Shown here: positions 1 to 10,066 of the stretch, one piece after another
Layout: each line of letters starts with the position of its first letter
Numbering within the stretch: position 1 is the first letter of the stretch
Source of the DNA: Candidatus Krumholzibacteriota bacterium
GTDB lineage: Bacteria; Krumholzibacteriota; Krumholzibacteriia; Krumholzibacteriales; Krumholzibacteriaceae
Reading direction: 5' to 3'
Assembly (NCBI GenBank): GCA_016932415.1
Contig: JAFGCX010000020.1
Coordinates: 124,001 to 188,000 of the forward strand
DNA length: 64,000 nucleotides
Notes under the pieces: model-generated
What the model saw: the letters and a program-made list of their open reading frames with translations, nothing else
What the model was told of the DNA's origin: nothing
Database searches by the model: none
Position numbers and translations under genes: made by a program

Positions 1-979
1 TTCCGACGACCCTCTTCTTGTCCTCAAGCTCAAGTATCCTGTCAATCAGGAGGAAGGGGTACCGGTGGGGCATGATATCCATTATCCTGTTTATATCCCA
101 GTGGTTGCCAGACTTGACGATTGTCCTTTCAGCCTGATCGCGTTTGTCGCTCAGTAAACGGGCGAATTCCAGGTTGTAATTGTGCCCCGATCTTATGGCT
201 ATTATATGACCTTCGACAGGGGCTCCGGCAAAAGTAAGATCACCTATGATATCGAGTATCTTGTGCCTTACGAACTCATCCTTGAACCGCAATGGCTCCT
301 TGTTCATAATCCCGTTTTCATCGACAACAACAGCGTTTGCAAGACTTCCGCCCTTAATCAGTCCTTCCGCCTTCAGCATATCGACATCTGACATAAGCGC
401 GAAGGTGCGGGCGGGAGCTATCTCCTTTGCGAATATCTCCGGATTGATATCTATCGAGAGGAACTGCGTCCCTATGTGGACATTATCATACTCGATCGTA
501 AAACTGATCCTCAGCCCATCGTATGGCAGAGCTATCAGTTCGGCATCATCCCTCTGGTAGGCGACCGGGGTATCTATCTTGAAATACCTTACCGCTTCTT
601 CCTGTTCTTCTATTCCGGTGGCAAGGAACTTCTCCACCAGTGACGCGACACTTCCGTCCTTCGGTTCAGGGGGCTCCTCGGCATCGATCTCGACCACGAG
701 GTTGTCTATCTGCAGTCCCGCGACTGCCGCCAGGAAATGCTCGACTGTATGGATCACCGCGTCGCCGTTGACTATGGTAGTGTTCCGTTTGACTTCCCTG
801 AGATCTATATATTCAGCCGTTGCCGGGATCTCGACTACGGGATCAAGATCGACTCTTCTAAAGACGATACCTGATCCGGGAGGCGATGGGAGAAATCTTG
901 TTTTGACGCTTTTCCCTGTATGAAGTCCTGTCCCGATATATTCGAATGCTTTTTTAATCGTCTTTTGATTGCGGATCAA
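1..979 (-). CDS. lpxC/fabZ: LpxC-FabZ bifunctional protein (partial, C-terminus off window)
   Basis: The N-terminal ~280 residues are UDP-3-O-acyl-N-acetylglucosamine deacetylase, the zinc enzyme that commits to lipid A synthesis. Visible motifs are [41 protein letters not shown] and SGHNYN. Without any stop the frame then runs into [17 protein letters not shown], the start of a FabZ 3-hydroxyacyl-ACP dehydratase, so this is the fused form known from Bacteroidetes, Chlorobi and some other diderms. The gene leaves the window at base 1 inside FabZ. No ATG fits; the start chosen is TTG at 979 ([16 protein letters not shown]), with AAAGGA about 8 bases upstream. It overlaps the lpxD stop by 26 bases, indicating translational coupling. 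Confidence 0.93.
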   Translation of the reverse strand, partial: MIRNQKTIKKAFEYIGTGLHTGKSVKTRFLPSPPGSGIVFRRVDLDPVVEIPATAEYIDLREVKRNTTIVNGDAVIHTVEHFLAAVAGLQIDNLVVEIDAEEPPEPKDGSVASLVEKFLATGIEEQEEAVRYFKIDTPVAYQRDDAELIALPYDGLRISFTIEYDNVHIGTQFLSIDINPEIFAKEIAPARTFALMSDVDMLKAEGLIKGGSLANAVVVDENGIMNKEPLRFKDEFVRHKILDIIGDLTFAGAPVEGHIIAIRSGHNYNLEFARLLSDKRDQAERTIVKSGNHWDINRIMDIMPHRYPFLLIDRILELEDKKRVVG

Positions 980-2012
980 TATCCGATCCTTTCTCAAGAG
1001 CTTCTACTCTTTTCTGAAGATCCCTGAAATTTTTCAGAAGATCGGGAAGCCTTGTACTCGCCGCGTATATTTTTCTGGCGAAAGAATGCTCCCTCGCCGG
1101 ATAACCTGAAACAGTCGTGCCGGGTGGAATCGATTTGGTCACTCCCCCCTGAGCGCCGACCATTGCTCCTTCACCTATTTTTATATGCCCCACCAGGCCG
1201 GCCTGGCCCGCCAGCACGACATTCTTTTCCAGTTCCGTACTCCCTGAAACTCCCACCTGGGCGGCAAGAACAGAATTATTTCCAATAACGACGTTATGCG
1301 CTATCTGGACTAGATTGTCGATCTTCGAGCCGCTCTGTATAAGGGTCACTCCTGTCGTCGCCCTGTCCACAGTCGTATTGGCCCCTATCTCGACATCATC
1401 CTCGATCCTTACAATACCTATTTGCGGGATCTTGTGGTGCTCGCAACCCTGCTTCGCGTAACCAAAACCATCGCTTCCTATCACAGTCCCGGAATGAATG
1501 ATCACCCTGTCGCCGATCTCGCAGTTCTCCCTGATGATCACATGAGCGTAAAGAAGGCAATCTTCTCCGATCCTCACATCGCCGGAAACAACGGTCAGAG
1601 GAAGAATTGTGCTTCTGTCCCCGATTACCGCATTATCGCCGATTACAACATATGCACCTATCGAGACATCCGACCCGATAGAAGCGCTCCCGGAGATCAC
1701 CGCGGTCCCGTGAATTCCCCTCGGGTACCTTTCCATAGGGCTTTGGGAAAAAAGAGTCACGACCTTCAGAAAAGCAAGATACGGATTATCGACCGTGATC
1801 ACAGGACCCTTGAAATTGCCGTTGCCTGCCGCTATAAGCGCCGAAGCCTTAGTCGAAGCAAGATACGATTCATATTTCGAATTGGCCAGAAAGGTTATCT
1901 GCCCTTTTCCCGCTTCCTTTATACCGGCCACGCCGGTTATCCTGACTGTAGGATCACCTTCTACTTCACCGCCGACGACCCGGGCAAGTTCTTCAAGAAT
2001 GTATTCAGCCAT
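954..2012 (-). CDS. lpxD: UDP-3-O-acylglucosamine N-acyltransferase LpxD
   Basis: Adds the N-linked 3-hydroxyacyl chain from acyl-ACP to UDP-3-O-acyl-glucosamine in lipid A synthesis (cytoplasm). The 352 residues are the usual length. An N-terminal uridine-binding domain (about residues 1-100, with [10 protein letters not shown]) is followed by left-handed beta-helix hexapeptide repeats (about 105-290; [20 protein letters not shown] type). The repeats include the [13 protein letters not shown] segment and [10 protein letters not shown], which carries the catalytic histidine in this family. A short coiled C-terminus ([18 protein letters not shown]) follows. The start ATG has AGGTGA upstream. 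It lies between ompH and lpxC, the common bamA-ompH-lpxD order. Confidence 0.96.
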   Translation of the reverse strand: MAEYILEELARVVGGEVEGDPTVRITGVAGIKEAGKGQITFLANSKYESYLASTKASALIAAGNGNFKGPVITVDNPYLAFLKVVTLFSQSPMERYPRGIHGTAVISGSASIGSDVSIGAYVVIGDNAVIGDRSTILPLTVVSGDVRIGEDCLLYAHVIIRENCEIGDRVIIHSGTVIGSDGFGYAKQGCEHHKIPQIGIVRIEDDVEIGANTTVDRATTGVTLIQSGSKIDNLVQIAHNVVIGNNSVLAAQVGVSGSTELEKNVVLAGQAGLVGHIKIGEGAMVGAQGGVTKSIPPGTTVSGYPAREHSFARKIYAASTRLPDLLKNFRDLQKRVEALEKGSDIDPQSKDD

Positions 2013-2128
2013 AGGTTCACCTGGATATTACTGCTCCTGGATAACGATCCCCATGGAAAGGATTCTAACCCGATGGGGAGATAAAGGCAATTGATTATCC
2101 GGCCCTTTATATTTAATAACAAGCTATC

Positions 2129-2674
2129 TTATTGTGCTGTTTCCAGTTGCGCTTCCAATTCGGCTATCACGGTATCTGTAAGATCTATCGATTTATCGGC
2201 ATAAATGATATTTCCCTGTGCCGCGTCGAAGACCATCGTAAAACCCTGTTCCTCGGCGATCTTCGAGATCACCGCGTTGATCTTCTCGACTATCGGATCT
2301 GTCAATTCCTTGTTCCGCCTGGCAGCTTCACCGTTCTCGCCAAAGATATCATTCATGTACTTTCTGTATTCATTCGCCGCCTGATCGAATTCCATCTTCT
2401 TTTCCTGGAGCTTTTCCTCGCTCAGCATCAGGGTCTGGCTCTGGATAGTCTCGCGCATCTGGGCCAGTTCGGTTTCCATCTCTTCAGCTTTCTTCTTCCA
2501 GGATTCTACTTCTTTTTTGTATATCTCCTCGGCCTCTACTGTCTCCTTGAAATTAGCGAAGATCTTGACTGTGTCTATATACCCGATCTTTACCTCTTCA
2601 GCTCTCAATGAAGCGGCAGGCAGCATGCTTACCACGTAAACCAGCAGCAGTATCGCAGAGATTCTCTTTTTCAT
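2129..2674 (-). CDS. ompH: OmpH/Skp family periplasmic chaperone
   Basis: Skp-type chaperone that holds unfolded outer-membrane proteins between the Sec translocon and BAM. From the chosen start, MKKRISAILLLVYVVSMLPA is a clear signal peptide cleaved near SLRA-EEV. The mature part begins KIGYIDTVKIF (typical OmpH strand), followed by a long charged coiled coil (about residues 50-110) and a C-terminal return to beta (GFTMVFDAAQGNIIYAD). The start at 2674 is preferred over an upstream GTG because AAAGGAGGAGAAGG sits directly before ATG. The 181-residue length fits the family. Immediately downstream of bamA, consistent with joint function. Confidence 0.92.
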   Translation of the reverse strand: MKKRISAILLLVYVVSMLPAASLRAEEVKIGYIDTVKIFANFKETVEAEEIYKKEVESWKKKAEEMETELAQMRETIQSQTLMLSEEKLQEKKMEFDQAANEYRKYMNDIFGENGEAARRNKELTDPIVEKINAVISKIAEEQGFTMVFDAAQGNIIYADKSIDLTDTVIAELEAQLETAQ

Positions 2675-2741
2675 CCTTCTCCTCCTTTTAATCTGACAAC
2701 TCACAAAATATATTACTTTTCATCCGAAACGAAACTGTTTT

Positions 2742-4988
2742 TTAAAAGAAAGTGCCGAATGTGAAGTGGGGTTCCCAGGCAGCCCCGCCTTCCTTGTCGT
2801 ATCCGTAACCGTAATCAAACCCGAGATTTCCCATTCCGGGCATCTCAAGCCTGATGCCAAGGCCCAACCCTCTCTTCATGCTGAAGAGATTCGCGTCCCG
2901 GAACGAGTTCCACGTGTTTCCCGCGTCGAAGAAGACAAGGCCGTATACCGCCTGAGAAAACGGAAAGACGATCTCCTGAGTGAACTTTGTCATGAACCGG
3001 CCGCCGATATAGCGATCGTTCCCTTCGGGAACGACTTCATAAAAATCATACCCCCTGAGCGGATATCTTCTGTTTCCGCCGAGCCGGAATTTTTCATAAT
3101 CCTCTACTTCCGAACCTCCGTAACTGTCTATCAGACCGGCATTCATCTCGAGATGGAAGGTGAATTTCCAGAAAAGGTTCCTGAACCAGGACATCTCGCC
3201 GTTATACCGGATGAATTTGACATTACCTCCGAACGGCCCCCCGGCCAGTTCCACGCTGAGGCTCGACTGTGAGCCAGTCGTAGGGTGAAAGGGGCTGTCT
3301 GTCGAATTCCTCGACAGGCTCAGCATCACAGTGCTTTTATTAAGAGGCCAGTCCACTTTCCTGAGGCTTCCGAATTCTGGATATGAGGGGTCGAAATTGT
3401 TGAGTTCTACCGTCTCGAAACGGTACTGGAGATACGCCCTGGTGTAGTCGAGGTAGGGGAACGGATGTCCAGCCTGGACCGAGAATCCCTTTCGGCGGTC
3501 GGTATAGTACTGCTGGCTTACCCTGTCCTGTATCCAGTTGAAGACCGTCACTGTCATCGCCCATTCAGAATCAAAGAGGTGCGGTTCAGAGTATCTCAGA
3601 TTCATATTCTTTCTATAGCGTCCGAATTCCCAATCGAGGGCTATCGTCTTGCCACGGCCCAGGAAATTATTCTCCTGTACGCCGAGGAACCCGCTCAGTT
3701 TGTTGAGTTGTGAAAAACCGAACCCGCCCTTGAAGTTGCCTGTCTGTTTCTCCTGGACATCGATCAGCAGGTTGATATCCCCTTCATCGTTCACCGGTTC
3801 GGTATCGATCTTGGGAGGTCCCTCGAAATACCCCATCTGGAAGATCTCTCGTACCGAGCGCTGCACTTCACCCAGTATGAACCTGTCTCCGGGATATACA
3901 TCGAGCTCCCGCCTGATTACAGTCTCAAAGGTCTTCGTATTTCCACCTATCTTTATCTCTTTAATGGACGCGGGATTGTTCTCTATGATATCAAGGTCCA
4001 GATCTACCCTGTTCTTCCTTACATTCTGCCTCGGTATCACCCTGCTCCAGATATAACCCTTTTCCCAGTAAAGGCTGTTTATCGACATCTGGACGAATTC
4101 GACTTCCTCGAGGGAGAAGGGATCGCCTTTATCAAGGATAACCAGGTCGCTTATTTCCTCGTCTGTGACGATCTCGTTCCCGCTCCACCCGATATCACCG
4201 GTGATATATTCTCTTCCTTCATCTATCGCGATATATACGTCTACATGCTCCCCCTCATTGATCTCGTCAAGCCTGTACAAGGATGCTCTCGCGTCCAGAT
4301 ACCCCTTGTTACGGTAGAGGGTCTCTATTTTCTTGAGATCCTCCTCGAGTACGGCGCTTTTGTACTCCCCGCCCTTCCACCAGTGATCGACGCGGCTTTC
4401 GATCGCTTTCCTGAATTCTTTCGACTCAATGGCGCCATTACCGATAAAATCGATATTCCTGATCTTGACCTTATGCCCTTCTTCTATCACATAAGTAATG
4501 TAGACCCTGTGGTCCTCTGTCTTGTCGCTTATCCTCGAAGTTATCTTCGCCCTGTTGTAACCCTTTTCGGCAAGCAATTCCCTGATCGCCGCGATATCGT
4601 CGGCTATTACCGCCGGGCGGGCGAAAAAACCCTCTCTGAGCATTATCTTCTCGGTTATATCCTTATCCTTGATATTATCATTTCCCTCGAAAAGTATCGC
4701 TTTGACCCTGGGATATTCCTCGACACTGACAGTGATCACCGCCAGAGAGTTCTCTTCGCTGTAATATGCCGTTACATTGGCGAAATCCTTCGTGCTTACA
4801 AGTCTTTTTATCCCTTCAGAGATCCTTTCGACCCTGAACTCCTCTCCGGTGAGGAGACCGAAAACCGAGACGATCTTCTTTTCAGATACGAATACATTCC
4901 CCTCTACGTCGACCCTTCCTATGTTTATCGCGGCCGCTCCCGTACTGATGACGCAAAGGATGACCACAGACAGTACCAAGATCCTCAT
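2742..4988 (-). CDS. bamA: Outer membrane protein assembly factor BamA
   Basis: Central Omp85 insertase of the BAM complex. An N-terminal signal (MRILVLSVVILCVISTGAAA) leads into five POTRA-like repeats spanning roughly residues 22-420. A 16-strand-type barrel follows from about residue 430, with Omp85 signatures such as FGFSQLNKLSGFLGVQENNFLG and, near the end, FRLGGNRRYPLRGYD (the conserved substrate-loop RGY/F). The chain ends in TFGTFF; a terminal aromatic is typical of barrel substrates. The 748 residues fit the family. The partner gene bamD is elsewhere in this window (17944-18729). Confidence 0.97.
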   Translation of the reverse strand: MRILVLSVVILCVISTGAAAINIGRVDVEGNVFVSEKKIVSVFGLLTGEEFRVERISEGIKRLVSTKDFANVTAYYSEENSLAVITVSVEEYPRVKAILFEGNDNIKDKDITEKIMLREGFFARPAVIADDIAAIRELLAEKGYNRAKITSRISDKTEDHRVYITYVIEEGHKVKIRNIDFIGNGAIESKEFRKAIESRVDHWWKGGEYKSAVLEEDLKKIETLYRNKGYLDARASLYRLDEINEGEHVDVYIAIDEGREYITGDIGWSGNEIVTDEEISDLVILDKGDPFSLEEVEFVQMSINSLYWEKGYIWSRVIPRQNVRKNRVDLDLDIIENNPASIKEIKIGGNTKTFETVIRRELDVYPGDRFILGEVQRSVREIFQMGYFEGPPKIDTEPVNDEGDINLLIDVQEKQTGNFKGGFGFSQLNKLSGFLGVQENNFLGRGKTIALDWEFGRYRKNMNLRYSEPHLFDSEWAMTVTVFNWIQDRVSQQYYTDRRKGFSVQAGHPFPYLDYTRAYLQYRFETVELNNFDPSYPEFGSLRKVDWPLNKSTVMLSLSRNSTDSPFHPTTGSQSSLSVELAGGPFGGNVKFIRYNGEMSWFRNLFWKFTFHLEMNAGLIDSYGGSEVEDYEKFRLGGNRRYPLRGYDFYEVVPEGNDRYIGGRFMTKFTQEIVFPFSQAVYGLVFFDAGNTWNSFRDANLFSMKRGLGLGIRLEMPGMGNLGFDYGYGYDKEGGAAWEPHFTFGTFF

Positions 4989-5029
4989 CTATTCACTTCC
5001 TCGTTAAATCCACCCTCAAAATCCGGAGA

Positions 5030-5059
5030 ATGCTAGCATAGCCCCTGAACTCTTGCCAA
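5030..5059 (-). promoter_or_regulatory. Candidate sigma-70 promoter for bamA-ompH-lpxD-lpxC
   Basis: On the minus strand TTGGCA (5059-5054) and TAGCAT (5035-5030) are separated by 18 bases, and TG lies just before the -10 (TGCTAGCAT, extended -10). It would give a leader of about 35 bases before the bamA ATG. Only moderate consensus match; inferred, not proven. Confidence 0.4.
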
Positions 5060-5170
5060 GATAAAAGGACAGCCGGAAATTATTAAAATACCGCGTCCTC
5101 GACATGAAGATATCTCTTTCATACCTTATAGTCCAGGGCGGCAGAGGGAATAGACCCTTTTCCGGCTTAC

Positions 5171-5196
5171 GCGGCCCAGGGGTGGCCCTGGACCGC
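5171..5196. other. GC-rich hairpin between clpC and bamA
   Basis: GCGGcCCAGGG, loop GTGG, CCCTGGaCCGC: an 11-bp stem with one mismatch and a 4-base loop, 35 bases downstream of the clpC stop (clpC reads on the minus strand). There is no T-run after it on the minus strand, so it is not a textbook intrinsic terminator. It may be a 3' stabilising or Rho-assisted structure. The rest of 4989-5230 holds only the candidate bamA promoter. Confidence 0.5.
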
Positions 5197-5230
5197 TATA
5201 TTGTACATTTGGGGAATATAAAGGTTCCGG

Positions 5231-7699
5231 CTATTCAGACCTGGCCGTCTTGACCTTCCTCTCCGTCTCGAAAAGAAGCATCTTTCCGGATGGATCAGCG
5301 GTGATACTGAGCTTATCGTGCCGGCTGATATCTCCCGACAGCATCTTCTCGCTGAGTGGGTCTTCGAGAAGTTTCTGAATAGCTCTCTTCAGGGGCCGCG
5401 CTCCCAGAGTGGGATCGAACCCCTTTTCTATGATAAGTTCCTTCGCCTCAACTGTTATCTCGAACTCGAGCTTCATCGAATCGAGTCTCGTGTAGAGGTC
5501 CTTGAGAAGAATATCGATTATGTTCATAAGATCGTCGCGGTCAAGCTGCCTGAATACGATAAGTTCATCGATCCTGTTTATGAACTCGGGATTGAATATC
5601 TGTTTGGCGGCTTCCATGATCTTGTTCTTCATATGCTCATAACCGGTATCGACTTCCTTTTCATCAGACGAGACGAAGCCGAACCCTTTTTTACTCCTGA
5701 CATCTTTAGCGCCGGCATTCGAAGTCATTATCAGCACGGTGTTCTTGAAATCGATCTTCCGCCCGAACGAATCGGTGATATTCCCTTCTTCGAGGATCTG
5801 CAGCAGAAGGTTGAATACATCCGGATGTGCTTTCTCTATCTCATCGAGAAGAACGACCGAGTACGGTCTTCTTCTGACCTTTTCCGTCAGCTGTCCTCCT
5901 TCTTCGTATCCGACATATCCCGGAGGAGCTCCTATCAGTCTGGAGATAGCGAATTTTTCCATGTATTCAGACATATCTATCTGTATGAGCGCGTTTTCAC
6001 TCTCGAAAAGAGTAGCCGAAAGCGTCCTTGCAAGCTCTGTCTTCCCGACTCCCGTCGGGCCGAGAAATACGAACGAGCCGATAGGCCTTTTTGGGTCTCT
6101 CAGACCGGCACGGTTTCTTCTCACCGCTTTCGCAATGGCAAGAAGAGCCGGCTCCTGGCCGATCACTCTTTTCCTCAGTTCTTCCTCAAGATTGAGAAGC
6201 TTGACAGTCTCTTCCTCCTCGACATCGGAGACGGGGATACCTGTCATATCAGAAATCACGTTGGCGATGTCCTTTCCCGTGACGATCGACTCGGTCTCCT
6301 GCCTGTGCTCGGTCCACTCCTTGTACCTTTCCTTCAGTTCCTCGCGCAATCCCTTCTCCTGGTCACGGAACGAAGCGGCTTTTTCGAACTCCTGGGACTG
6401 GATCGCCGATTCCTTTTCCTTCGACATCTCTTCTATGCGCTTTTCCATCTCGCGGAGTTCATCGGGAGTAGTCGTGACAGAAAGCCTCGCCCTCGCTCCC
6501 GCTTCGTCTATGACATCGATTGCCTTGTCGGGAAGGAACCTGCCCTGTATATACCTCTGCGAGAGATATACAGCCTGTTCAAGGGAATCCTGATCGAACT
6601 TGGTCCTGTGATGAGCTTCGTATTTATCTCTAAGCCCCTCGAGGATAAGGACCGATTCGTTCTCGGTAGGAGGACTGATTATAATCGATTGAAAACGCCT
6701 TTCAAGGGCTCCGTCCTTCTCGATATGCTTCCTGTACTCGTCGAGTGTCGTCGCCCCGATACACTGGATCTCACCCCTTGCCAGAGCTGGTTTGAGCATA
6801 TTGGAAGCGTCGATCGCGCCTTCCGCTCCACCTGCACCGACGATCGTATGGATCTCGTCGATAAAGATGATGACCTGGTCGTTATCGCGTATCTCGGCTA
6901 TGATATTCTTAAGACGCTCCTCGAACTGTCCTCTGTATTTTGTTCCAGCTACTACAGATGCTAGATCGAGCGTAGTTATTCGTTTATCCTTGAGCAGTTC
7001 AGGGACCTTGTTGTTCACGATCGCCTGAGCGAGGCCTTCGATTATCGCCGATTTCCCCACACCCGGTTCACCGATCAGGACGGGATTGTTCTTCTTGCGG
7101 CGGCAGAGGATCTGTATGATCCTGTTCATCTCTCTTTCACGCCCGATGATCGGATCAAGCTTATTCTCCCTTGCCAGCTGGGTCAGGTCTCTTCCGAACT
7201 GATCGAGTGTAGGAGACTCGCTTTTCGATTTTGATGATTTCCCAGCTCCGATATTTCCTCCACCCTGATGAAGTATCTTCATGATCTCTTCACGGACCCT
7301 CTTTCGATCGACGCCGAGTTCAAGCAGTACCCTGGCTGCCACTCCCTCACCCTCCCGTATCAATCCAAGAAGGAGGTGCTCTGTGCCTACATAGTTATGC
7401 CCCAGAAGCCTTGCTTCCTCGACCGAAAGCTCCAGGACCCGTTTCGCCCTCGGAGTAAGTGGAATCTCACCGAGGGTTAGCGTTCCGCCGGTAGGTTTTA
7501 CGAGGTTCTCGATCGCCTGCTGAATCTGTTCGAGATCAAGATCGAGTTTCTGAAGGACCCTTGCGGCAATCCCTTCACCCTCGCGTACTATCCCGAGAAG
7601 CAGATGCTCTGTTCCTATATAATCGTGCTGCAGCCTGTTAGCCTCGTCTCTCGCGAGGTATATGACTTTTCTTACTCGTTCTGTGAACTTGTCGTTCAT
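5231..7699 (-). CDS. clpC: ATP-dependent Clp protease ATPase subunit ClpC
   Basis: Hsp100 AAA+ unfoldase that feeds ClpP. Two N-terminal Clp-N repeats (about residues 3-145, each with [17 protein letters not shown]-like sequence) carry the pockets that bind phospho-arginine in ClpC. AAA-1 has Walker A GEPGVGKS and Walker [11 protein letters not shown] middle coiled coil with a UVR-like segment ([16 protein letters not shown]) follows. AAA-2 has GPTGVGKTE and [11 protein letters not shown]. The 822 residues match ClpC rather than ClpA/B. AAAGGA precedes the ATG. Directly downstream of mcsA-mcsB, the arginine kinase system that marks its substrates. Confidence 0.97.
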   Translation of the reverse strand: MNDKFTERVRKVIYLARDEANRLQHDYIGTEHLLLGIVREGEGIAARVLQKLDLDLEQIQQAIENLVKPTGGTLTLGEIPLTPRAKRVLELSVEEARLLGHNYVGTEHLLLGLIREGEGVAARVLLELGVDRKRVREEIMKILHQGGGNIGAGKSSKSKSESPTLDQFGRDLTQLARENKLDPIIGREREMNRIIQILCRRKKNNPVLIGEPGVGKSAIIEGLAQAIVNNKVPELLKDKRITTLDLASVVAGTKYRGQFEERLKNIIAEIRDNDQVIIFIDEIHTIVGAGGAEGAIDASNMLKPALARGEIQCIGATTLDEYRKHIEKDGALERRFQSIIISPPTENESVLILEGLRDKYEAHHRTKFDQDSLEQAVYLSQRYIQGRFLPDKAIDVIDEAGARARLSVTTTPDELREMEKRIEEMSKEKESAIQSQEFEKAASFRDQEKGLREELKERYKEWTEHRQETESIVTGKDIANVISDMTGIPVSDVEEEETVKLLNLEEELRKRVIGQEPALLAIAKAVRRNRAGLRDPKRPIGSFVFLGPTGVGKTELARTLSATLFESENALIQIDMSEYMEKFAISRLIGAPPGYVGYEEGGQLTEKVRRRPYSVVLLDEIEKAHPDVFNLLLQILEEGNITDSFGRKIDFKNTVLIMTSNAGAKDVRSKKGFGFVSSDEKEVDTGYEHMKNKIMEAAKQIFNPEFINRIDELIVFRQLDRDDLMNIIDILLKDLYTRLDSMKLEFEITVEAKELIIEKGFDPTLGARPLKRAIQKLLEDPLSEKMLSGDISRHDKLSITADPSGKMLLFETERKVKTARSE

Positions 7700-7730
7700 G
7701 ACATCCTTTCGAAAAACCGCAATGGCCTCT

Positions 7731-8786
7731 CTAATCTTTCTTTAATCTCGATCGTATGTGGTCGGCGCGAATCCTGTCCCTTTCCTCAGGTCCCAGCGCC
7801 TTGCCATAGAGCCTCTGCAGATGCATCGGCTGGATAATAATCAGAATTTCGTTCAAATCTGCCAGTTTTATATCGGTAATGATCCCCAAACCGATACCAA
7901 GCCTGATAGCTGAAATCAAACTCATTGTCTCTTTTGAAGTTACAAGCCTGGCACTTTTCAGGATACCATAAGACCTCCAAATCTTGTCTTCCAGCAAAGT
8001 CCGTGCCTCCCTCAGAAGGCTCGTGCGCGCTTTTTTCTCGAACTCAATGACCTTCCTGATATGCGAATCAATATTCGTCACCGTATCAGCTTCTGAAAGC
8101 CCCAGGGTTATACTGTTCGATATCTGGAAAAAGTTCCCGACTACCTCGCTTCCCTCACCATAGCTGCCACGGACAGTCAACCTTACATGCCTCAGGCCGT
8201 CAATTACGCCTCTTATATCGTTATTATGGACCAGTCCGGGCAGATGCACCATCGCTGATACCCTGAGTCCAGTCCCCACATTCGTCGTACAGGCGGTCAG
8301 ATAACCGAGCCGCTTGGAAAAGGCGAAATCAAGCCGTTCATCCAGTTCATCGTCAAGATCACCTATCCTCTTGAACGCTTTTCTTACTGAAAGACCCGAT
8401 TCGAAAGACTGTATTCTGAGGTGATCCTCCTCGTTGATCATGATACTGAGTTTTTCGCCTTCTTTTACGGCCAGGCTTCTATTGGAGTAATTCCTGACCA
8501 TCTCTTCGGAAATAAGACGCCTTTCAGCGAGGATCATCCTCTCGCCTTCCGATATATCGTCCATATCCACTATCGTCGCCTTGCCGAGCATATCGGTTCT
8601 CAGAACCGCTTCCTTTACCTCACGGGACATCTCAGCGAGGAGCTCCGGCTCGGCAACATGCGAAAAGGGTCTGTTTTCAAGGTTTCTGGCGAGCCTGACC
8701 CTGGAAGAAAGGACAATCTCACTCTCATCGCCATCGCTTGAAAGCCATTCAGCCGGTTTCTTCAGCAGTTCCGAGATATCAGCCAT
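7731..8786 (-). CDS. mcsB: Protein arginine kinase McsB
   Basis: Phosphorylates arginine side chains in damaged proteins, a degradation mark read by ClpC. The phosphagen-kinase fold is evident from IVLSSRVRLARN near the N-terminus, the catalytic-loop cysteine in LTACTTNVGTGLRVSAMVHLPG and the RGSYGEGS nucleotide loop. The C-terminal RDRIRADHIRSRL resembles the RDxxRA motif of the McsB phospho-arginine allosteric pocket, which creatine/arginine kinases lack. 351 residues is the usual size. Its start overlaps the mcsA stop by 8 bases, so the two are translationally coupled, as expected for activator and kinase. Confidence 0.94.
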   Translation of the reverse strand: MADISELLKKPAEWLSSDGDESEIVLSSRVRLARNLENRPFSHVAEPELLAEMSREVKEAVLRTDMLGKATIVDMDDISEGERMILAERRLISEEMVRNYSNRSLAVKEGEKLSIMINEEDHLRIQSFESGLSVRKAFKRIGDLDDELDERLDFAFSKRLGYLTACTTNVGTGLRVSAMVHLPGLVHNNDIRGVIDGLRHVRLTVRGSYGEGSEVVGNFFQISNSITLGLSEADTVTNIDSHIRKVIEFEKKARTSLLREARTLLEDKIWRSYGILKSARLVTSKETMSLISAIRLGIGLGIITDIKLADLNEILIIIQPMHLQRLYGKALGPEERDRIRADHIRSRLKKD

Positions 8787-9300
8787 CGAGCCTTCCCTCC
8801 GATTCGTCCTTTTCTTTCAGAATCTTTATCTCATCCCTGATTACCGCTGCCTGCTCGTATTGCTCAAGTTCAATCACTCTGCCGAGCTCGTACTGGAGTT
8901 CTTCTATCCTTCTCGAAAGATCGACGCTTTTTCCGTATCTTACCGGGACCTTACCCTTATGAGTGGTATCTCCGTGTATGCTGCTCAGAACCTGGTCCAG
9001 CCTCACTCTGAATATATCATAACACTGAGCGCAACCGAGTTTTCCCGATTTTTTGAAGGCAGCGTACGTTCTGCCACACCCGGGGCAGCGTTTAGTCGCC
9101 GATGTCCCCTTGCTCGTCTCCGCCGCGAGATTCATCAGTCCGGCGAGAAGGTCTACCTTCTCGAAATTGCTCTTCTTGAGGTAATCGAATCCTTTTTCCT
9201 CGGCGCAGACCGTGCAGATATGTATTTTCTCGACATTTTTACCTATCACGTTGGTAAAATGAATCGTGGCTTCTCTTTCCTTGCAGAATTGACAGAGCAT
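8779..9300 (-). CDS. mcsA: McsA, zinc-finger activator of McsB
   Basis: Zinc-binding adaptor needed for McsB kinase activity. It shows CxxC pairs at MLCQFCKER, ICTVCAEE, RCPGCGRTY and LGCAQCYDIF, then a C-terminal UVR domain (about residues 135-168; YELGRVIELEQYEQAAVIRDEI). The start at 9300 is chosen because AAAGGGATGAT precedes the ATG and MLCQFCKEREATIHFT is the usual N-terminus. The upstream frame would run into lolD, whose stop is one base away. Length 173 residues, normal for McsA. No ctsR is adjacent. Confidence 0.93.
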   Translation of the reverse strand: MLCQFCKEREATIHFTNVIGKNVEKIHICTVCAEEKGFDYLKKSNFEKVDLLAGLMNLAAETSKGTSATKRCPGCGRTYAAFKKSGKLGCAQCYDIFRVRLDQVLSSIHGDTTHKGKVPVRYGKSVDLSRRIEELQYELGRVIELEQYEQAAVIRDEIKILKEKDESEGRLDG

Positions 9301-9301
9301 A

Positions 9302-9985
9302 TCATCCCTTTTCTGCCTCGAAGAGCTTTCCGTCTCTGAGAAGGAATCCCTTGTCAGCACTGTTAAGGATCTCTTTTTTGTGTGTCACTATAACGAAAGT
9401 CTGATTCCTCGATCTGCTCAGTTTTGTTATCAGAGTATGTAATACCATGCTGTTCCTGTCATCGAGATTACCTGAAGGCTCATCGGCAAGTATTATCGCC
9501 GGTTCGTTCATCAGAGCCCTTGCCACGGCGACTCTCTGCTGCTCCCCTCCCGAGAGTTCGGCAGGTTTATGCGAAGTCCTCTCCTGCAGCCCGACATCCT
9601 CAAGAAGTCTCCTGGCCCTTGCCTCAATCTGCCCGTCAGGGCTACCACGAAGAACCGCGGGCATCATTACATTCTCGAGGGCATTGAATTCCGGGAGAAG
9701 ATAGTGGAATTGAAATACGAAACCGATATCCCGGTTTCTGATCATGTTCAGTTCTCTCGCGCCGCACTCGACCGGATCCTTTCCCTTTATCAGGACCCTG
9801 CCGCCATCGGGGGTGTCAAGTGTGCCAAGCAGATGCAGCAGTGTCGATTTTCCGGCACCGGATTCACCGAGGATCGCTATCACCTCGCCCTCGCCAGCTT
9901 CGAAATCGAGTCCCTTCAAAACCTCGATCTTTCCCATTTCCACGTCGAATACCTTGGACAGATCTTCAGCTTTCAGAACATTCAT
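9302..9985 (-). CDS. lolD: LolD-type lipoprotein-releasing ABC ATPase
   Basis: Cytoplasmic ATPase of the MacB/LolCDE family, which extracts outer-membrane lipoproteins from the inner membrane. Walker A GESGAGKST (about residue 41), Q-loop FVFQFHYLLPEF, signature LSGGEQQRVAVARAL and Walker B IILADEPSGNLD are intact. AGAGGT lies 5 bases before the ATG. The gene follows the permease 10067-11323 with an 81-base gap. Assignment to Lol rather than another MacB-type exporter rests on this pairing and on the many lipoproteins nearby. Confidence 0.9.
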   Translation of the reverse strand: MNVLKAEDLSKVFDVEMGKIEVLKGLDFEAGEGEVIAILGESGAGKSTLLHLLGTLDTPDGGRVLIKGKDPVECGARELNMIRNRDIGFVFQFHYLLPEFNALENVMMPAVLRGSPDGQIEARARRLLEDVGLQERTSHKPAELSGGEQQRVAVARALMNEPAIILADEPSGNLDDRNSMVLHTLITKLSRSRNQTFVIVTHKKEILNSADKGFLLRDGKLFEAEKG

Positions 9986-10066
9986 ATGCTACCTCTGTTA
10001 AAATATACTTTTTCTTTCTCTTCCTGGCAAGCTGTCCTGTTCCTTTCGCCGCCTCGGACACCTCAC

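Noticed and set aside
5171-5196. Hairpin after clpC as an intrinsic terminator
   Set aside because: Strong stem, but no T-tract on the minus strand.
5318-6964. 548-residue open frame on the + strand opposite clpC
   Set aside because: Antisense shadow of a highly conserved gene with biased codons; no Shine-Dalgarno, no family features.
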